Source: JAVVSK01 sp036654235
GTDB taxonomy: Bacteria > Bacillota > Clostridia > Christensenellales > CAG-138
DNA length: 40,174 bases
NCBI GenBank assembly: GCA_036654235.1
Contig: JAVVSK010000016.1
Location: 1 to 40,174, forward strand
Direction of reading: 5' to 3'
The notes below the pieces were generated by a model, which was not told the origin of the DNA, did not search any database, and was given only the letters and a program-made list of their open reading frames with translations. The position numbers were made by a program, and so were the translations under genes. This document shows, one piece after another, positions 7,131-15,369 of this stretch (position 1 is the stretch's first letter; each line of letters starts with the position of its first letter).

Positions 7131-8246
7131 TTACATTAGATTTTCGCCGTTTATACAGTCCAGCTCTTTTATTACAAACCGTCCATCTTTCCTTATAAGC
7201 CTATCGTCGAAATAAATCTCGCCACCGCCGAACTCGGGCGTTTGAATTAGAACCAAATCCCAATGCAGTGCCGATCGATTTCCGTTATCACAGTCATCGT
7301 AACAAGCGCCGGGAGTAAAATGAATTGATCCGCAAATTTTTTCATCGAATAAAGTATCTTTCATAGGCGTATTTATATACGGGTTAAGTCCAAAAGAAAA
7401 CTCGCCAACGCCGCGCGCGCCCGGATCCATGTCGAATATTTCATTTATGCGCGCCGTATCGTTCGCCGTCGCTTCGACGATTCTACCCTTTTCAAAGCGA
7501 AGGACTATGTTTTCAAAAGTAAAGCCGTCCTTTAAAGCCGGAGTATTATAGGATATAACGCCCTCGATAGAGCCGTCTACGGGTGCCGTATATATCTCGC
7601 CGTCGGGAATATTGCATCCTCCGTCGCATTTTATAGCAGGCATATTTTTTATTGAAAAATGAATATCCGTATTCGGCCCGACTATTCGCACCTTATCCGT
7701 TTTCTCAATAAGCGCCTTCATAGAGTCCATAGCCTTACTCATCTTTCGATAATCAAGGTTACAGACATTGAAGTAATAATCCGTGAACGCTTCCGTACTC
7801 ATATTCGCCTGCTGCGCCATTGCGGGCGAAGGATATCTAAGTACGACCCACTTCGTTTTCGCTACCCTTATATCGCTATGAACCGGTGACGAATAACGTT
7901 TTAGGAACATGTTTAGCTTTTCGCCCGGAACGTCGCTAAGTTCGGACGAATTACTTCCGCCGCGAATCCCGATATACGCCTGCATATTACTCATCATCTC
8001 GGCATCTATTCGGGTTTTAAGGTCTATTTGTTCTTCCGTAAGTCCCAAAAGAAGCTCGCGCTCGACGGCTTTATTATTATACCATACATATGGCATAGCT
8101 TTAACCTTATATGCCTCTTTTATAAGTTCCTTAACAAGATCGTCGTTTTCGCCTATCGACTCTATCAGTACTCTTTCGCCCGGCTTTAATCTGCATGAAT
8201 AGTTTATAAGATTGTTCGCCAGAAGCTTGATTCTTTCGTCTGTCAT
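7131..8246 (-). CDS. M29-family aminopeptidase
   Basis: A cytoplasmic metallo-aminopeptidase of the thermophilic aminopeptidase T/AmpS family (371 residues, usual for the family). The two-metal site residues are visible in the C-terminal half: NIPDGEIYTAPVDGS (Glu), GEFSFGLNP (Glu), GSIHFTPG (His), and ALHWDLV (His and Asp). The N-terminal segment RLKPGERVLIE is also typical. It releases N-terminal amino acids from peptides, fitting an amino-acid fermenter. The ATG at 8246 is preceded by AGGGAG at 9 bases. Its own promoter lies in the 77-base gap to spoIIE. Confidence 0.92.
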   Translation of the reverse strand: MTDERIKLLANNLINYSCRLKPGERVLIESIGENDDLVKELIKEAYKVKAMPYVWYNNKAVERELLLGLTEEQIDLKTRIDAEMMSNMQAYIGIRGGSNSSELSDVPGEKLNMFLKRYSSPVHSDIRVAKTKWVVLRYPSPAMAQQANMSTEAFTDYYFNVCNLDYRKMSKAMDSMKALIEKTDKVRIVGPNTDIHFSIKNMPAIKCDGGCNIPDGEIYTAPVDGSIEGVISYNTPALKDGFTFENIVLRFEKGRIVEATANDTARINEIFDMDPGARGVGEFSFGLNPYINTPMKDTLFDEKICGSIHFTPGACYDDCDNGNRSALHWDLVLIQTPEFGGGEIYFDDRLIRKDGRFVIKELDCINGENLM

Positions 8247-8286
8247 AATAGTAATCTCCCTTTCGCATCTTTTTTCCGTTTAGAAT

Positions 8287-8315
8287 ATTGTAATCCTTAA
8301 AACGTCTTATAGCAA
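8287..8315 (-). promoter_or_regulatory. Promoter of the M29 aminopeptidase gene
   Basis: Minus strand: TTGCTA (8310-8315), 17-base spacer, TACAAT (8287-8292). It lies between the spoIIE stop and the aminopeptidase start. Confidence 0.55.
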
Positions 8316-8323
8316 ATTTATAT

Positions 8324-10057
8324 TTAAGCTTCGACGCCCGAATTTTCTATTCTTACCGCAACTATGCTCATATCGTCTAAAATCCCCAATGACTCTGCCT
8401 TTTTCATTATGGTTTCCGTAAAATCGTCGAGATATTGATGACTTTCCGCGCTTTCTAAGAGCGTCGAAATTATTTCGCTTTCGAGTAAGTCGAAAACACC
8501 GTCCGTCATCATAACGAGGATATCGTCCCTCTTTAATGAACAAAGATGCACCGCGGGATCGATTCCCTTAATTATCCCTACCGGAAGCGATTCTCCGTTT
8601 ATCGATATGACGTTTTTATTTCTTATAATAAAGCTAGGGGGCGCGCCCATTTTTATCAGCTTCGCCGTCCCGTCCGTTTTACTGAACATAAGCGCATCTA
8701 TAGTCGCGTACATTTCTATATCCTTTTTTATTAAAAGTTCGTTCGCCGTCGTCAATGCATAAGATATATCAAATCCCGCCTCTATCAGCTCGGAAAAATA
8801 CTCTATAGCTAACATGCTTTCGTCGCTCGCCGCGCTCCCGCTTCCCATCCCGTCCGACAATACGATAAGGACGGATTCGTCTATATTTTTTATAGCTAAA
8901 CTATCTCCCGTTTGATCGTCTTTATTTTGCGCTATCCCTGAGGTAGCGACCGTTAAGCCAAATTTTTCGCGTTTCTTTTCGTTTGAACATGCGCTTTTTA
9001 TATTCTCAAGAACGTCCCGTAATATTGAAAACTCTTTATGTGAATCTTCCGCGCTTACCCGGGCGAAACTTTCGCATGCTTCCGCGGCGAAGCTTAGGCG
9101 GGAAATAGCGGAATCTAATTTATATTTTGCCGAAAGCCCCTTGCTTTTTACCGATACATATGAAAATACGCGCGATTCAAGTTTCTTAGGGGTAAGGGCG
9201 AATAAAAAAGATCCGACGGATAACTCGAGAACATGCATCGCCGCGGCGTTTATACTGCATACAACGATAGAAGCGACGATAAACGAAGAAACGACCGCCC
9301 ATTTCCCTCCGCGCGCAAAAAGCGCCGCTGCCAGAGTACAAAGAGCAAAACCCACTATTATAAAATAGTCATATCCCATCAGCATGGCCGAGGGCGCTAT
9401 AGAGAATACCGAAAGAGCTATTCCGTATGCGCCCAAAAACCGCGCTGCAAAGAGGGAAACTATTGTCGCGAAAAGGATAAAAGGCGCGAGAGAGAATATT
9501 TTTATCGGAGACAGGGCTATCGAAATAAGGCAGACCAATATACAAAGCGCCGATTGTTCCGTTTGGCTTAAAAAGCGTCTTTTTAAAAGCGCCGAAAAAG
9601 CGAAAAATCCGTTTTGTAAAAGTACGGTTAATATCGTTGATAATAAGACATTTAATAAACCAAAGAGACATGAACTTGTTGAGCTGAATCTAAAAACGGG
9701 AACCGCCAATATTGTCGCGGCTATCACCATTAGAAACTTATCTCTGTCCTTTACGTTTTTTTGCCATAATGTCCAGGTAAGGCAGAATATAAAGTATAGT
9801 GAGAGCATAAAAAAAGCGTAATAATTTAAGGTGATCAGCGCCCCTAAAAACGCCCCTAAAAACGCAACGAGATGATTTCTCTTAGTTAACCAAGCGGCGG
9901 CGACTACGGCAATGCAAAGCGGCGCTGTTTCGAGATAACTAAACGCGCCCATAAAAGACGCGAGCGAAAAAAGGAGTATAAGGCGCAACAGATTTGTTTT
10001 TTTCGCTCCCACCGCGATTTTTTCATAGCCTTTATAAATAATTTTCAGCAAGAACAT
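8324..10057 (-). CDS. spoIIE: Stage II sporulation protein E (SpoIIE), short form
   Basis: A membrane-bound PP2C-type serine phosphatase that dephosphorylates SpoIIAA and so frees sigma F in the forespore. From the ATG at 10057 (AAGGAGG just upstream) it has 577 residues: a multi-span membrane region at about 22-290, a short linker at 291-366, and the PP2C domain at 367-573 with SGIAQNKDDQTGDS, LSDGMGSG (metal Asp402), PPSFI, PVGII, MMTDGVFD and DDMSIVAVRI. Typical SpoIIE is about 800 residues; the deficit is almost entirely in the central region II used for oligomerisation, divisome contact and the phosphatase switch. The open frame continues upstream without a better start. A Spo0A-box-like promoter precedes it. 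Confidence 0.93.
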   Translation of the reverse strand: MFLLKIIYKGYEKIAVGAKKTNLLRLILLFSLASFMGAFSYLETAPLCIAVVAAAWLTKRNHLVAFLGAFLGALITLNYYAFFMLSLYFIFCLTWTLWQKNVKDRDKFLMVIAATILAVPVFRFSSTSSCLFGLLNVLLSTILTVLLQNGFFAFSALLKRRFLSQTEQSALCILVCLISIALSPIKIFSLAPFILFATIVSLFAARFLGAYGIALSVFSIAPSAMLMGYDYFIIVGFALCTLAAALFARGGKWAVVSSFIVASIVVCSINAAAMHVLELSVGSFLFALTPKKLESRVFSYVSVKSKGLSAKYKLDSAISRLSFAAEACESFARVSAEDSHKEFSILRDVLENIKSACSNEKKREKFGLTVATSGIAQNKDDQTGDSLAIKNIDESVLIVLSDGMGSGSAASDESMLAIEYFSELIEAGFDISYALTTANELLIKKDIEMYATIDALMFSKTDGTAKLIKMGAPPSFIIRNKNVISINGESLPVGIIKGIDPAVHLCSLKRDDILVMMTDGVFDLLESEIISTLLESAESHQYLDDFTETIMKKAESLGILDDMSIVAVRIENSGVEA

Positions 10058-10129
10058 CTTCCTCCTTTGTATCCCTTCCGGGTTCTTCCTTCGTTTATCT
10101 CCGTTCTCTTTTTTTACTCTACATATTTT

Positions 10130-10158
10130 TACATATATAATTTTTTTGTTTTGTCGAA
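10130..10158 (-). promoter_or_regulatory. spoIIE promoter with a Spo0A-box-like site
   Basis: Minus strand TTCGACA (plus strand TGTCGAA, 10152-10158) is an exact match to the Spo0A box core and overlaps a -35-like TTCGAC. A TATGTA follows 17 bases later. Spo0A activation of spoIIE is established in Bacillus; its operation here is inferred. Confidence 0.5.
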
Positions 10159-10230
10159 ACACAGTCGCCGTTCTTGCTTGAAAATAGGAATTTGAATTGA
10201 ATTTTGGGAAAATCCGATATGCAGATTGAT

Positions 10231-10257
10231 AAAAAAGAGGGGCGACCAATCGCCCCT
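10231..10257 (-). terminator. Terminator after the XRE regulator gene (REP-like stem)
   Basis: AGGGGCGA (10238-10245), loop CCAA, TCGCCCCT (10250-10257): a perfect 8-bp stem followed on the minus strand by T6 (10231-10236). Its GGGGCG core resembles the REP-like palindrome at 39667-39690. Confidence 0.8.
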
Positions 10258-10318
10258 AAGAAAAAACCGAATCAACGCAAGGATAAAGCTTTCGCCCAAT
10301 ACGTCAATCGTCAATATT

Positions 10319-11011
10319 TTATTTTTTAAACGCCTTAATAATAAAATCGAAAATAGGAATAGCTAAAAACATGAGCCACCAAGGATGCCATAGTCCAAAA
10401 CCAATTCCCAATACAAGATAGATCATAGTTATAACGACGCTTACCGAAACCGTCGGCAACTTACGGTTAACGATTGCGTTAACAACAGTATAATAAAACG
10501 GTATCGTTAAGAAAACGATCCAACCCGGATGCCAAAGATTCCAAATAAAGCCCAGAGCTAAAAATACGATAGTTGCAAATATGGGGTAGGGGAACGAATA
10601 CCAAATACTCTTTTTATTTTTTTTATGGTAATGTACATCTTCGACGTCATAATCGAAAGCATTGCTGTTCTTCGAAAACCATTCTTCGTCAGAATCGGAT
10701 TCATCTTCTCTATCGTCAACATTGATATTTACAAATCCCGGAATATTCACATGTATCCTCTTCTTTCCGCGCTTCGCATTTTGCGCATTTCCGTCCGACC
10801 CGCCGTTACTAGCGATACATAAAAGTTCGTCAACGCTAACGCCGTATAAGTTCGCGAGGGCGATAATATTATCGGTATCGGGAGAAGCTTCCCCGCGTTC
10901 CCATTTCGAAACGGCTTGACGGCTTACACCAATTTTATTTGCCAGTTCTTCTTGAGAAAACCCGGCAGTTTTCCTAAGCTCTATAAGCTTATCGGCAATT
11001 TCATAATTCAA
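10319..11011 (-). CDS. XRE-family regulator with a C-terminal membrane domain
   Basis: Residues 1-60 form a Cro/CI helix-turn-helix (FSQEELANKIGVSRQAVSKWERG), followed by an acidic linker, then four hydrophobic segments. The membrane half contains two copies of a motif of the type G-F/x-x-LWHPxWxxFLxIP, near residues 160-180 and 205-225. The likely start is the TTG at 11011: GGAGG lies 7 bases before it, homologues start just before 'IADKLIELRK', and the upstream ATG at 11026 has no ribosome site. This gives 230 residues. Membrane-anchored XRE proteins of this form are common in Firmicutes and probably repress their own gene; the targets are unknown. It is divergent from the CoA-transferase operon. 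Confidence 0.85.
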   Translation of the reverse strand: MNYEIADKLIELRKTAGFSQEELANKIGVSRQAVSKWERGEASPDTDNIIALANLYGVSVDELLCIASNGGSDGNAQNAKRGKKRIHVNIPGFVNINVDDREDESDSDEEWFSKNSNAFDYDVEDVHYHKKNKKSIWYSFPYPIFATIVFLALGFIWNLWHPGWIVFLTIPFYYTVVNAIVNRKLPTVSVSVVITMIYLVLGIGFGLWHPWWLMFLAIPIFDFIIKAFKK

Positions 11012-11098
11012 ATGTATTACCTCCATCGGCTTTTTTGATAATTTTATTTTACTATAAAAATATTAATAAAGCCACCGCTTTTAGTTTGCTTTTTTTAT

Positions 11099-11115
11099 CG
11101 CAACCGTCGGTTGCG
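11099..11115. promoter_or_regulatory. Perfect hairpin/operator-like palindrome in the regulator/CoA-transferase divergent region
   Basis: CGCAACC-GTC-GGTTGCG: 7-bp arms with a 3-base centre. No T-run follows on either strand, so it is more likely an operator than a terminator. It lies between the divergent XRE and CoA-transferase genes, about 55 bases upstream of the latter's -35. Confidence 0.4.
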
Positions 11116-11170
11116 GCGTGGTTGCTTTTCCCAACCTATAGGGAATTTTCGCGTCAATTTATATTGCCAC

Positions 11171-11200
11171 TTGACAGAAATTTATTTTCCATGTGATAAT
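11171..11200 (+). promoter_or_regulatory. Promoter of the CoA-transferase operon
   Basis: TTGACA (11171-11176), 18-base spacer, GATAAT (11195-11200). The leader is about 75 bases. The AAGGGGG ribosome site near 11264 lies about 12 bases before the ATG and within a small CAAAG/CTTTG stem. Confidence 0.65.
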
Positions 11201-11281
11201 AGAAAATGTTGAATTACCAAAGCGGTAAAACTATTACATAATATAAAAAAATAAAAAAAGCAAAGGGGGCTTTGTTATTAA

Positions 11282-11935
11282 ATGAACAAAGTTACAACAG
11301 TAAAATCCGCCGTCTCTCATGTTAAGAATGGCGATGTGCTTCTGGTTGGTGGCTTTTTACATGGCGGAAGTCCTGAATTTTTACTTTCCGCGCTACTCGA
11401 AACCGAGGCTTTAGACCTTACAATCGTCTCTAATGACACCGGTACCGAAAACACGAACACAATTAAACTTCAGCGTCAAGGTAGAGTTAAAAAGGTGTAT
11501 GCAAGTTATATCGGTGCAAATCAGGAAACCGGGCGAATGTTGATGGAAGATGAAAACAGCGTTGAGCTTTGTCCTCAGGGTTCCCTTGCTGAACGCATAC
11601 GCGCGGGCGGAGCCGGAATTGCCGGTTTTTTAACTCCCGTTGGCGTAAATACTATAATCGAAAAAGGAAAGCAAAAAATTGAGCTTGACGGAAAGGCTTA
11701 CCTTTTAGAAAAACCGATACGGGGCAATGTAGCTTTTGTTCATGCGACAATTGCGGACGAGATGGGTAATTGTATAATGAAGGGTTCGACGAAGAATTTT
11801 AACGCGATTATGCCGGCCGCCGCCGACTATACTATAGTCGAAGCGGAGGAAATAGTCCCCGTTGGCGACCTCGACCCCGATCATATAACCGTTCCCGGTA
11901 TATTTGTAAAAGCTGTTGTAAAGGTGGAAAATTAA
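11282..11935 (+). CDS. Acid CoA-transferase subunit A (butyrate/acetoacetate type)
   Basis: The alpha subunit (217 residues) of a family I two-subunit CoA-transferase (AtoD/CtfA/ScoA type). It shows the glycine-rich N-terminal segment VGGFLHGGSPEFLLSALLE, the family pair CPQGSLAERIRAGGAGIAGFLTPVG, and VAFVHATIADEMGNC. Together with subunit B it moves CoA between acyl-CoA and a free acid; acetate, acetoacetate or butyrate are likely partners, but the substrate cannot be assigned by reading. It ends one base before the start of subunit B. Its promoter is at 11171-11200. Confidence 0.92.
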   Translation: MNKVTTVKSAVSHVKNGDVLLVGGFLHGGSPEFLLSALLETEALDLTIVSNDTGTENTNTIKLQRQGRVKKVYASYIGANQETGRMLMEDENSVELCPQGSLAERIRAGGAGIAGFLTPVGVNTIIEKGKQKIELDGKAYLLEKPIRGNVAFVHATIADEMGNCIMKGSTKNFNAIMPAAADYTIVEAEEIVPVGDLDPDHITVPGIFVKAVVKVEN

Positions 11936-11936
11936 A

Positions 11937-12590
11937 ATGGATAAAAAAGAAATAATTGCGCGGCGAGTAGCTAAAGAGCTTCATGACGGAGATATCGTAA
12001 ACCTCGGAATCGGGCTTCCGACTCTCGTAGCCGACTTCGTTCCCGAGGGAATCGAAGTTATTTTTCATGCTGAAAACGGAATACTCGGCGTAGGAAAGGC
12101 GGCGGAGGTTGGCTCTGAAGATAAAAACTGCTTTAACGCCGGCGGCTCATACGTAACGACGGTTAAAGGCGCTTCTTATGTCGACAGCGCAACGTCTTTT
12201 GCGATAATTCGCGGGGGACATGTCAACACTACCGTTTTAGGCGCGCTCCAAGTTGACGAAAAGAGCAACCTAGCGAACTGGATGGTGCCCGGTAAAAAGA
12301 TACCCGGAATGGGCGGAGCTATGGATCTCGTCGTCGGCGCGAAACAGGTTATAATCGCAATGGAGCATACGGCAAAGGGCAACCATAAGATTCTAAAGGA
12401 ATGTACCTTCCCGCTCACCGCCGCCGGCGTTGTTAAGAAAATTATAACCGAGATGGGCGTTATCGAAGTTACGGACGAAGGTCTCGTTCTCATGGAGATA
12501 GCCGAAGGTACGACGGTTGACGAGGTTAAGGCCGCTACCGGCGGAACGCTCTTTATTTCGCCCGACCTTACAACTATGTCTGTTTCTTAA
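11937..12590 (+). CDS. Acid CoA-transferase subunit B
   Basis: The beta subunit (217 residues) that carries the catalytic glutamate of family I CoA-transferases: HAENGILGVG, Glu46 in the S/A-E-N-G motif, which forms the glutamyl-CoA thioester. Other family marks are VNLGIGLPTLVADF, FNAGGSYVTTVKGASYVDSA, GGHVNTTVLGALQVD and PGMGGAMDLVVGAK. AAGGTGG precedes the ATG by about 9 bases. Co-transcribed with subunit A and followed by a strong terminator. In an amino-acid fermenter this pair would recover the CoA-bond energy during acetate or butyrate formation. Confidence 0.94.
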   Translation: MDKKEIIARRVAKELHDGDIVNLGIGLPTLVADFVPEGIEVIFHAENGILGVGKAAEVGSEDKNCFNAGGSYVTTVKGASYVDSATSFAIIRGGHVNTTVLGALQVDEKSNLANWMVPGKKIPGMGGAMDLVVGAKQVIIAMEHTAKGNHKILKECTFPLTAAGVVKKIITEMGVIEVTDEGLVLMEIAEGTTVDEVKAATGGTLFISPDLTTMSVS

Positions 12591-12643
12591 AATTCCTATT
12601 TAAAATTCGCTTTTATTGTAAGCATAAGTTATATTAACATCAA

Positions 12644-12681
12644 AAGACCGTTCCGCTTTTTTCGATAAGCGAAACGGTCTT
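12644..12681. terminator. Bidirectional terminator between the CoA-transferase operon and the C39-like gene
   Basis: AAGACCGTTCCGCTT pairs with AAGCGAAACGGTCTT with a single C/A mismatch. Short T-rich stretches flank both ends. The two neighbouring genes converge on it. Confidence 0.8.
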
Positions 12682-12714
12682 CTTTGTAATGAGTTTTTTA
12701 TTTCGAAAGTTTTT

Positions 12715-13503
12715 TTACTTCGCCGGGCTTGGGACAATAAAGAGCATATCGTTCCCACCCTCTTCGTCGGGAAAACTATCGTACGTTGTAAAATTATACA
12801 TTAGACGCTCGGCGGAATAAATCCCATATCCATCCTGATTATGATCGGTCGTATCGTACGAATCGGCAACTATAAATACGTCATCTTGTTCCGTATCCGT
12901 TCCCATCGTATCGTAGCCTATAATAACCTGCCAATGACCGCCCCAATCGTTCCATGCGATCATAATTGGTTTCCCTTCGGAAAGCCAGCTCTTTATATCT
13001 CCCAACCAAACTTCGTTATGAACGTTGTTATAATCGAGAGTTGTTGTATAGGTAAAGCCACCTACGCCGTTGAAAATATCTATCGCCTGTTTTAAGGTCG
13101 TTCCGGGATAATCTGCCATATCGCCCGTTAGCTTATGCCTAAGCTCAGCTAAGCTCTTTTCGTTCCAATTCCCCGTTTTCCCGTACCATTCGAGAACCAT
13201 AAGCGAAGCCGTAACTCCGCAGCTCCATTCGGAAGATTGCTGAATTGTTTTAAAATTTGTAAGAATAGTTAGCGAATCCGTCGACTTCATATTATAAAAG
13301 TCCGGATGCATAAAATACGGTGAATCCTCATGATCTCCGGCGCGCTCAACGGAGTCCGCTCCGTCTTCGGGAGAGAGATCTATAGCGTAGGGTATCTTCA
13401 TTTCGTCTTTTTTCGTTTTATCCGCGCTTTCCGTTGTTTTGCAGCCAACTAAAAGGCTGAGAATCATGATTAGAATAAGCGCAAGAGTAACTGTTTTTTT
13501 CAT
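12715..13503 (-). CDS. Lipoprotein with a C39-like cysteine peptidase domain
   Basis: A secreted lipoprotein of 262 residues. The signal peptide MKKTVTLALILIMILSLLVG ends at a lipobox with Cys21. The C39-like (papain-fold) domain shows TIQQSSEWSCGVTASLMVLEWYG with the nucleophile Cys95 and a preceding oxyanion Gln, GGHWQVIIGYD with His190, and VADSYDTTDH with Asp214. This peptidase_C39_2-type family is usually extracellular; the substrate is unknown. The ATG at 13503 has AAGGAG 9 bases upstream and is followed by a typical signal peptide; a more upstream ATG has neither. It has its own strong promoter at 13560-13588. Confidence 0.88.
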   Translation of the reverse strand: MKKTVTLALILIMILSLLVGCKTTESADKTKKDEMKIPYAIDLSPEDGADSVERAGDHEDSPYFMHPDFYNMKSTDSLTILTNFKTIQQSSEWSCGVTASLMVLEWYGKTGNWNEKSLAELRHKLTGDMADYPGTTLKQAIDIFNGVGGFTYTTTLDYNNVHNEVWLGDIKSWLSEGKPIMIAWNDWGGHWQVIIGYDTMGTDTEQDDVFIVADSYDTTDHNQDGYGIYSAERLMYNFTTYDSFPDEEGGNDMLFIVPSPAK

Positions 13504-13559
13504 TTTCCGAATCTCCTTTTTTAACCGATGCATATATAAAAATTTTAATATGGGGGAGT

Positions 13560-13588
13560 ATTATACTTGTTGTTATAAATATATGCAA
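13560..13588 (-). promoter_or_regulatory. Promoter of the C39-like lipoprotein gene
   Basis: Minus strand: TTGCAT (13583-13588), 17-base spacer, TATAAT (13560-13565). Confidence 0.75.
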
Positions 13589-13735
13589 TAGTTTTTTTAA
13601 GAGAAAATGTTAAGGAAGGGCAAAAGTAAGAAGTTAAGAGGAGGGGTGAAAGAACAATAGGGGAGGGAAGGGGCTTAATTTAAAAAATCCGCGCCCGTTC
13701 AGTGGGCAATTTTTACTCAACATTGAACATCCCGC

Positions 13736-13764
13736 TTGACAAAAGGCCGCGCAACATTTACAAT
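13736..13764 (+). promoter_or_regulatory. Promoter of the pyrFKDE operon
   Basis: TTGACA (13736-13741), 17-base spacer, TACAAT (13759-13764). The leader is only about 35 bases, so there is no room for a PyrR-type attenuator. The gene-free stretch from 13504 to 13805 holds this promoter, the opposing one at 13560-13588, and a weak GCCC/GGGC hairpin near 13693-13707. Confidence 0.8.
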
Positions 13765-13805
13765 ACGCGAAAGTAAAAGAGCGCACCGGAGGTCGTAAAA
13801 AAAAA

Positions 13806-14663
13806 ATGAATGTAATAGATAAGCTCGCAAAAAAAACCGTAGAGCTGTCTTCTGTATGCGTTGGTCTCGACGTAACGGAGGAACTGCTTCCTGATTTTAT
13901 AAAACGAAAAGACTTAGCTCCGGACGAAAAATTTATTGAGTTTAACAAAAAAATAATTGACGCAACCATGGAAAACGCCAATTGCTATAAACTTCAAATA
14001 GCCTGTTACGAGGCGTTGGGTTTATCGGGCATGAGGGCGTTTTTTGAAACCTTAAAATATCTTAAAAGTAAAAATCAGCTCTTTATAACCGACTGTAAAC
14101 GCGGAGATATCTCCTCTACCGCTTCCCTTTACGCCAAGGCACATTTTAGCGGGGATTTCGAAGCGGACGCGATAACTGTAAACGCATATATGGGTGAGGA
14201 TGCAGTAAGTCCCTATTACCCCTATCTCGAAAAGGGAAAGGCGATTTTCGTTCTCGTTAAAACGAGTAATAGGTCGAGCGTCGATATCGAAGATATTGAG
14301 GCGAAAGACGGCGAACCTGTTTACGCTAAAATGAGCACTCTCGTCTCAAAATGGGGTGCGCCATTTTTGGGCGAAAGCGGATTTTCCGCTATCGGTGCGG
14401 TTTTAGGGCTAACCTATGCTTCCGATTTCGCTAAAATTAAGAATCAAATGAAAAACACTTTCCTTTTAATACCGGGCTACGGTGCGCAGGGCGGAACGGC
14501 TGAGGATATCGGAAAACTTTTCGCTCTCGGCGCGCGCGGTGTTGTAAATTCGTCTCGAGGGATAATAGGGGCGCATAGGGGAAAGACAACTGGCGCGGAC
14601 TATGATCTATATATAGCGGACGCGTCGAAAGACATGAAAGAAAGCATCGCAAAATGGCTCTGA
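13806..14663 (+). CDS. pyrF: Orotidine-5'-phosphate decarboxylase (type 2)
   Basis: The last step of UMP synthesis, OMP to UMP. It has 285 residues, the length of the longer type-2 PyrF. The catalytic segment TDCKRGDI holds Asp96, Lys98 and Asp101; phosphate-binding segments LIPGYGAQGG and VVNSSRGI are near the C-terminus, and VCVGLDV at the N-terminus. GGAGG lies 13 bases before the ATG, and the space includes a run of ten A (13797-13806) that runs into the start codon. It is the first gene of pyrF-pyrK-pyrD-pyrE and overlaps pyrK by 10 bases. Confidence 0.96.
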   Translation: MNVIDKLAKKTVELSSVCVGLDVTEELLPDFIKRKDLAPDEKFIEFNKKIIDATMENANCYKLQIACYEALGLSGMRAFFETLKYLKSKNQLFITDCKRGDISSTASLYAKAHFSGDFEADAITVNAYMGEDAVSPYYPYLEKGKAIFVLVKTSNRSSVDIEDIEAKDGEPVYAKMSTLVSKWGAPFLGESGFSAIGAVLGLTYASDFAKIKNQMKNTFLLIPGYGAQGGTAEDIGKLFALGARGVVNSSRGIIGAHRGKTTGADYDLYIADASKDMKESIAKWL

Positions 14664-15358
14664 TTTTACAAAATATGCATGTCAGTAAGGAAGTTTGTCT
14701 CATGACGATAAAGGGCGTCAGCGGTAGATGCGGACAATTTTTTATGCTTCGCCCTACTCTTGCCAAAACCGAGCCGCTCTTAGGTCGACCTATAAGCATA
14801 TATGACTGTACCGACGGGAATTGTAGCTTTCTGTATCGAATTGCGGGGAAGGGTACGGTTATGCTCTCAAATCTTCGCGTCGGCGAAGAAGTCGATTGCT
14901 TCGGTCCATACGGAAACGGCTTTACTCCCGTCGACTCGGATATTACCCTAATAGGCGGAGGGATAGGTATCGCCCCCTTATATTATCTCGCAAAAACCCA
15001 ACGCAAAATCTACCCCGAACGAAAAATCGAAGCATATCTCGGCTTCGTCGAAAAGCCATATCTTGTACAATATTTTAGAGCTATAGCCGATTTCGTTTAC
15101 GTTAACGTCGGCGGCTTTGTTACGGCGGACGTTCCCTTTTCGAAAGAACGCGTCACCTTCGTCTGCGGTCCTACACCAATGCTTCGCGCCGCTAAAGAGG
15201 CGGCGGAAAATAAAGGGGCTAAGCTCTACCTCTCTCTCGAAGCACATATGGCTTGCGGTGTCGGCGCTTGTTTAGGCTGCACCTGTGAGACTATAACCGG
15301 AAACCGGCGCGTTTGTACCGATGGTCCCGTATTTTTAGCGGACGATGTTATTTTTTAA
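14654..15358 (+). CDS. pyrK: Dihydroorotate dehydrogenase electron-transfer subunit (iron-sulfur flavoprotein)
   Basis: PyrK (234 residues) passes electrons from PyrD to NAD in the class 1B dihydroorotate dehydrogenase. It has the ferredoxin-reductase fold: GRPISIY (FAD), GGGIGIAPLYYLA (nucleotide), VCGPTPML, and a C-terminal [2Fe-2S] motif CGVGACLGCTC with a final VCTDGPVF, giving the four cluster cysteines. Its ATG lies inside the end of pyrF (10-base overlap), so it is probably translationally coupled. The gene is followed 11 bases later by pyrD. Confidence 0.95.
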   Translation: MALILQNMHVSKEVCLMTIKGVSGRCGQFFMLRPTLAKTEPLLGRPISIYDCTDGNCSFLYRIAGKGTVMLSNLRVGEEVDCFGPYGNGFTPVDSDITLIGGGIGIAPLYYLAKTQRKIYPERKIEAYLGFVEKPYLVQYFRAIADFVYVNVGGFVTADVPFSKERVTFVCGPTPMLRAAKEAAENKGAKLYLSLEAHMACGVGACLGCTCETITGNRRVCTDGPVFLADDVIF

Positions 15359-15369
15359 AGAGGACAAAC

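Noticed and set aside
9369..9821. Long open frames on both strands inside spoIIE
   Set aside because: They are shadows of the spoIIE frame, without ribosome sites or protein-like composition.
13742..13805. PyrR attenuator before pyrF
   Set aside because: The leader is only about 35 bases, too short for anti-antiterminator structures.
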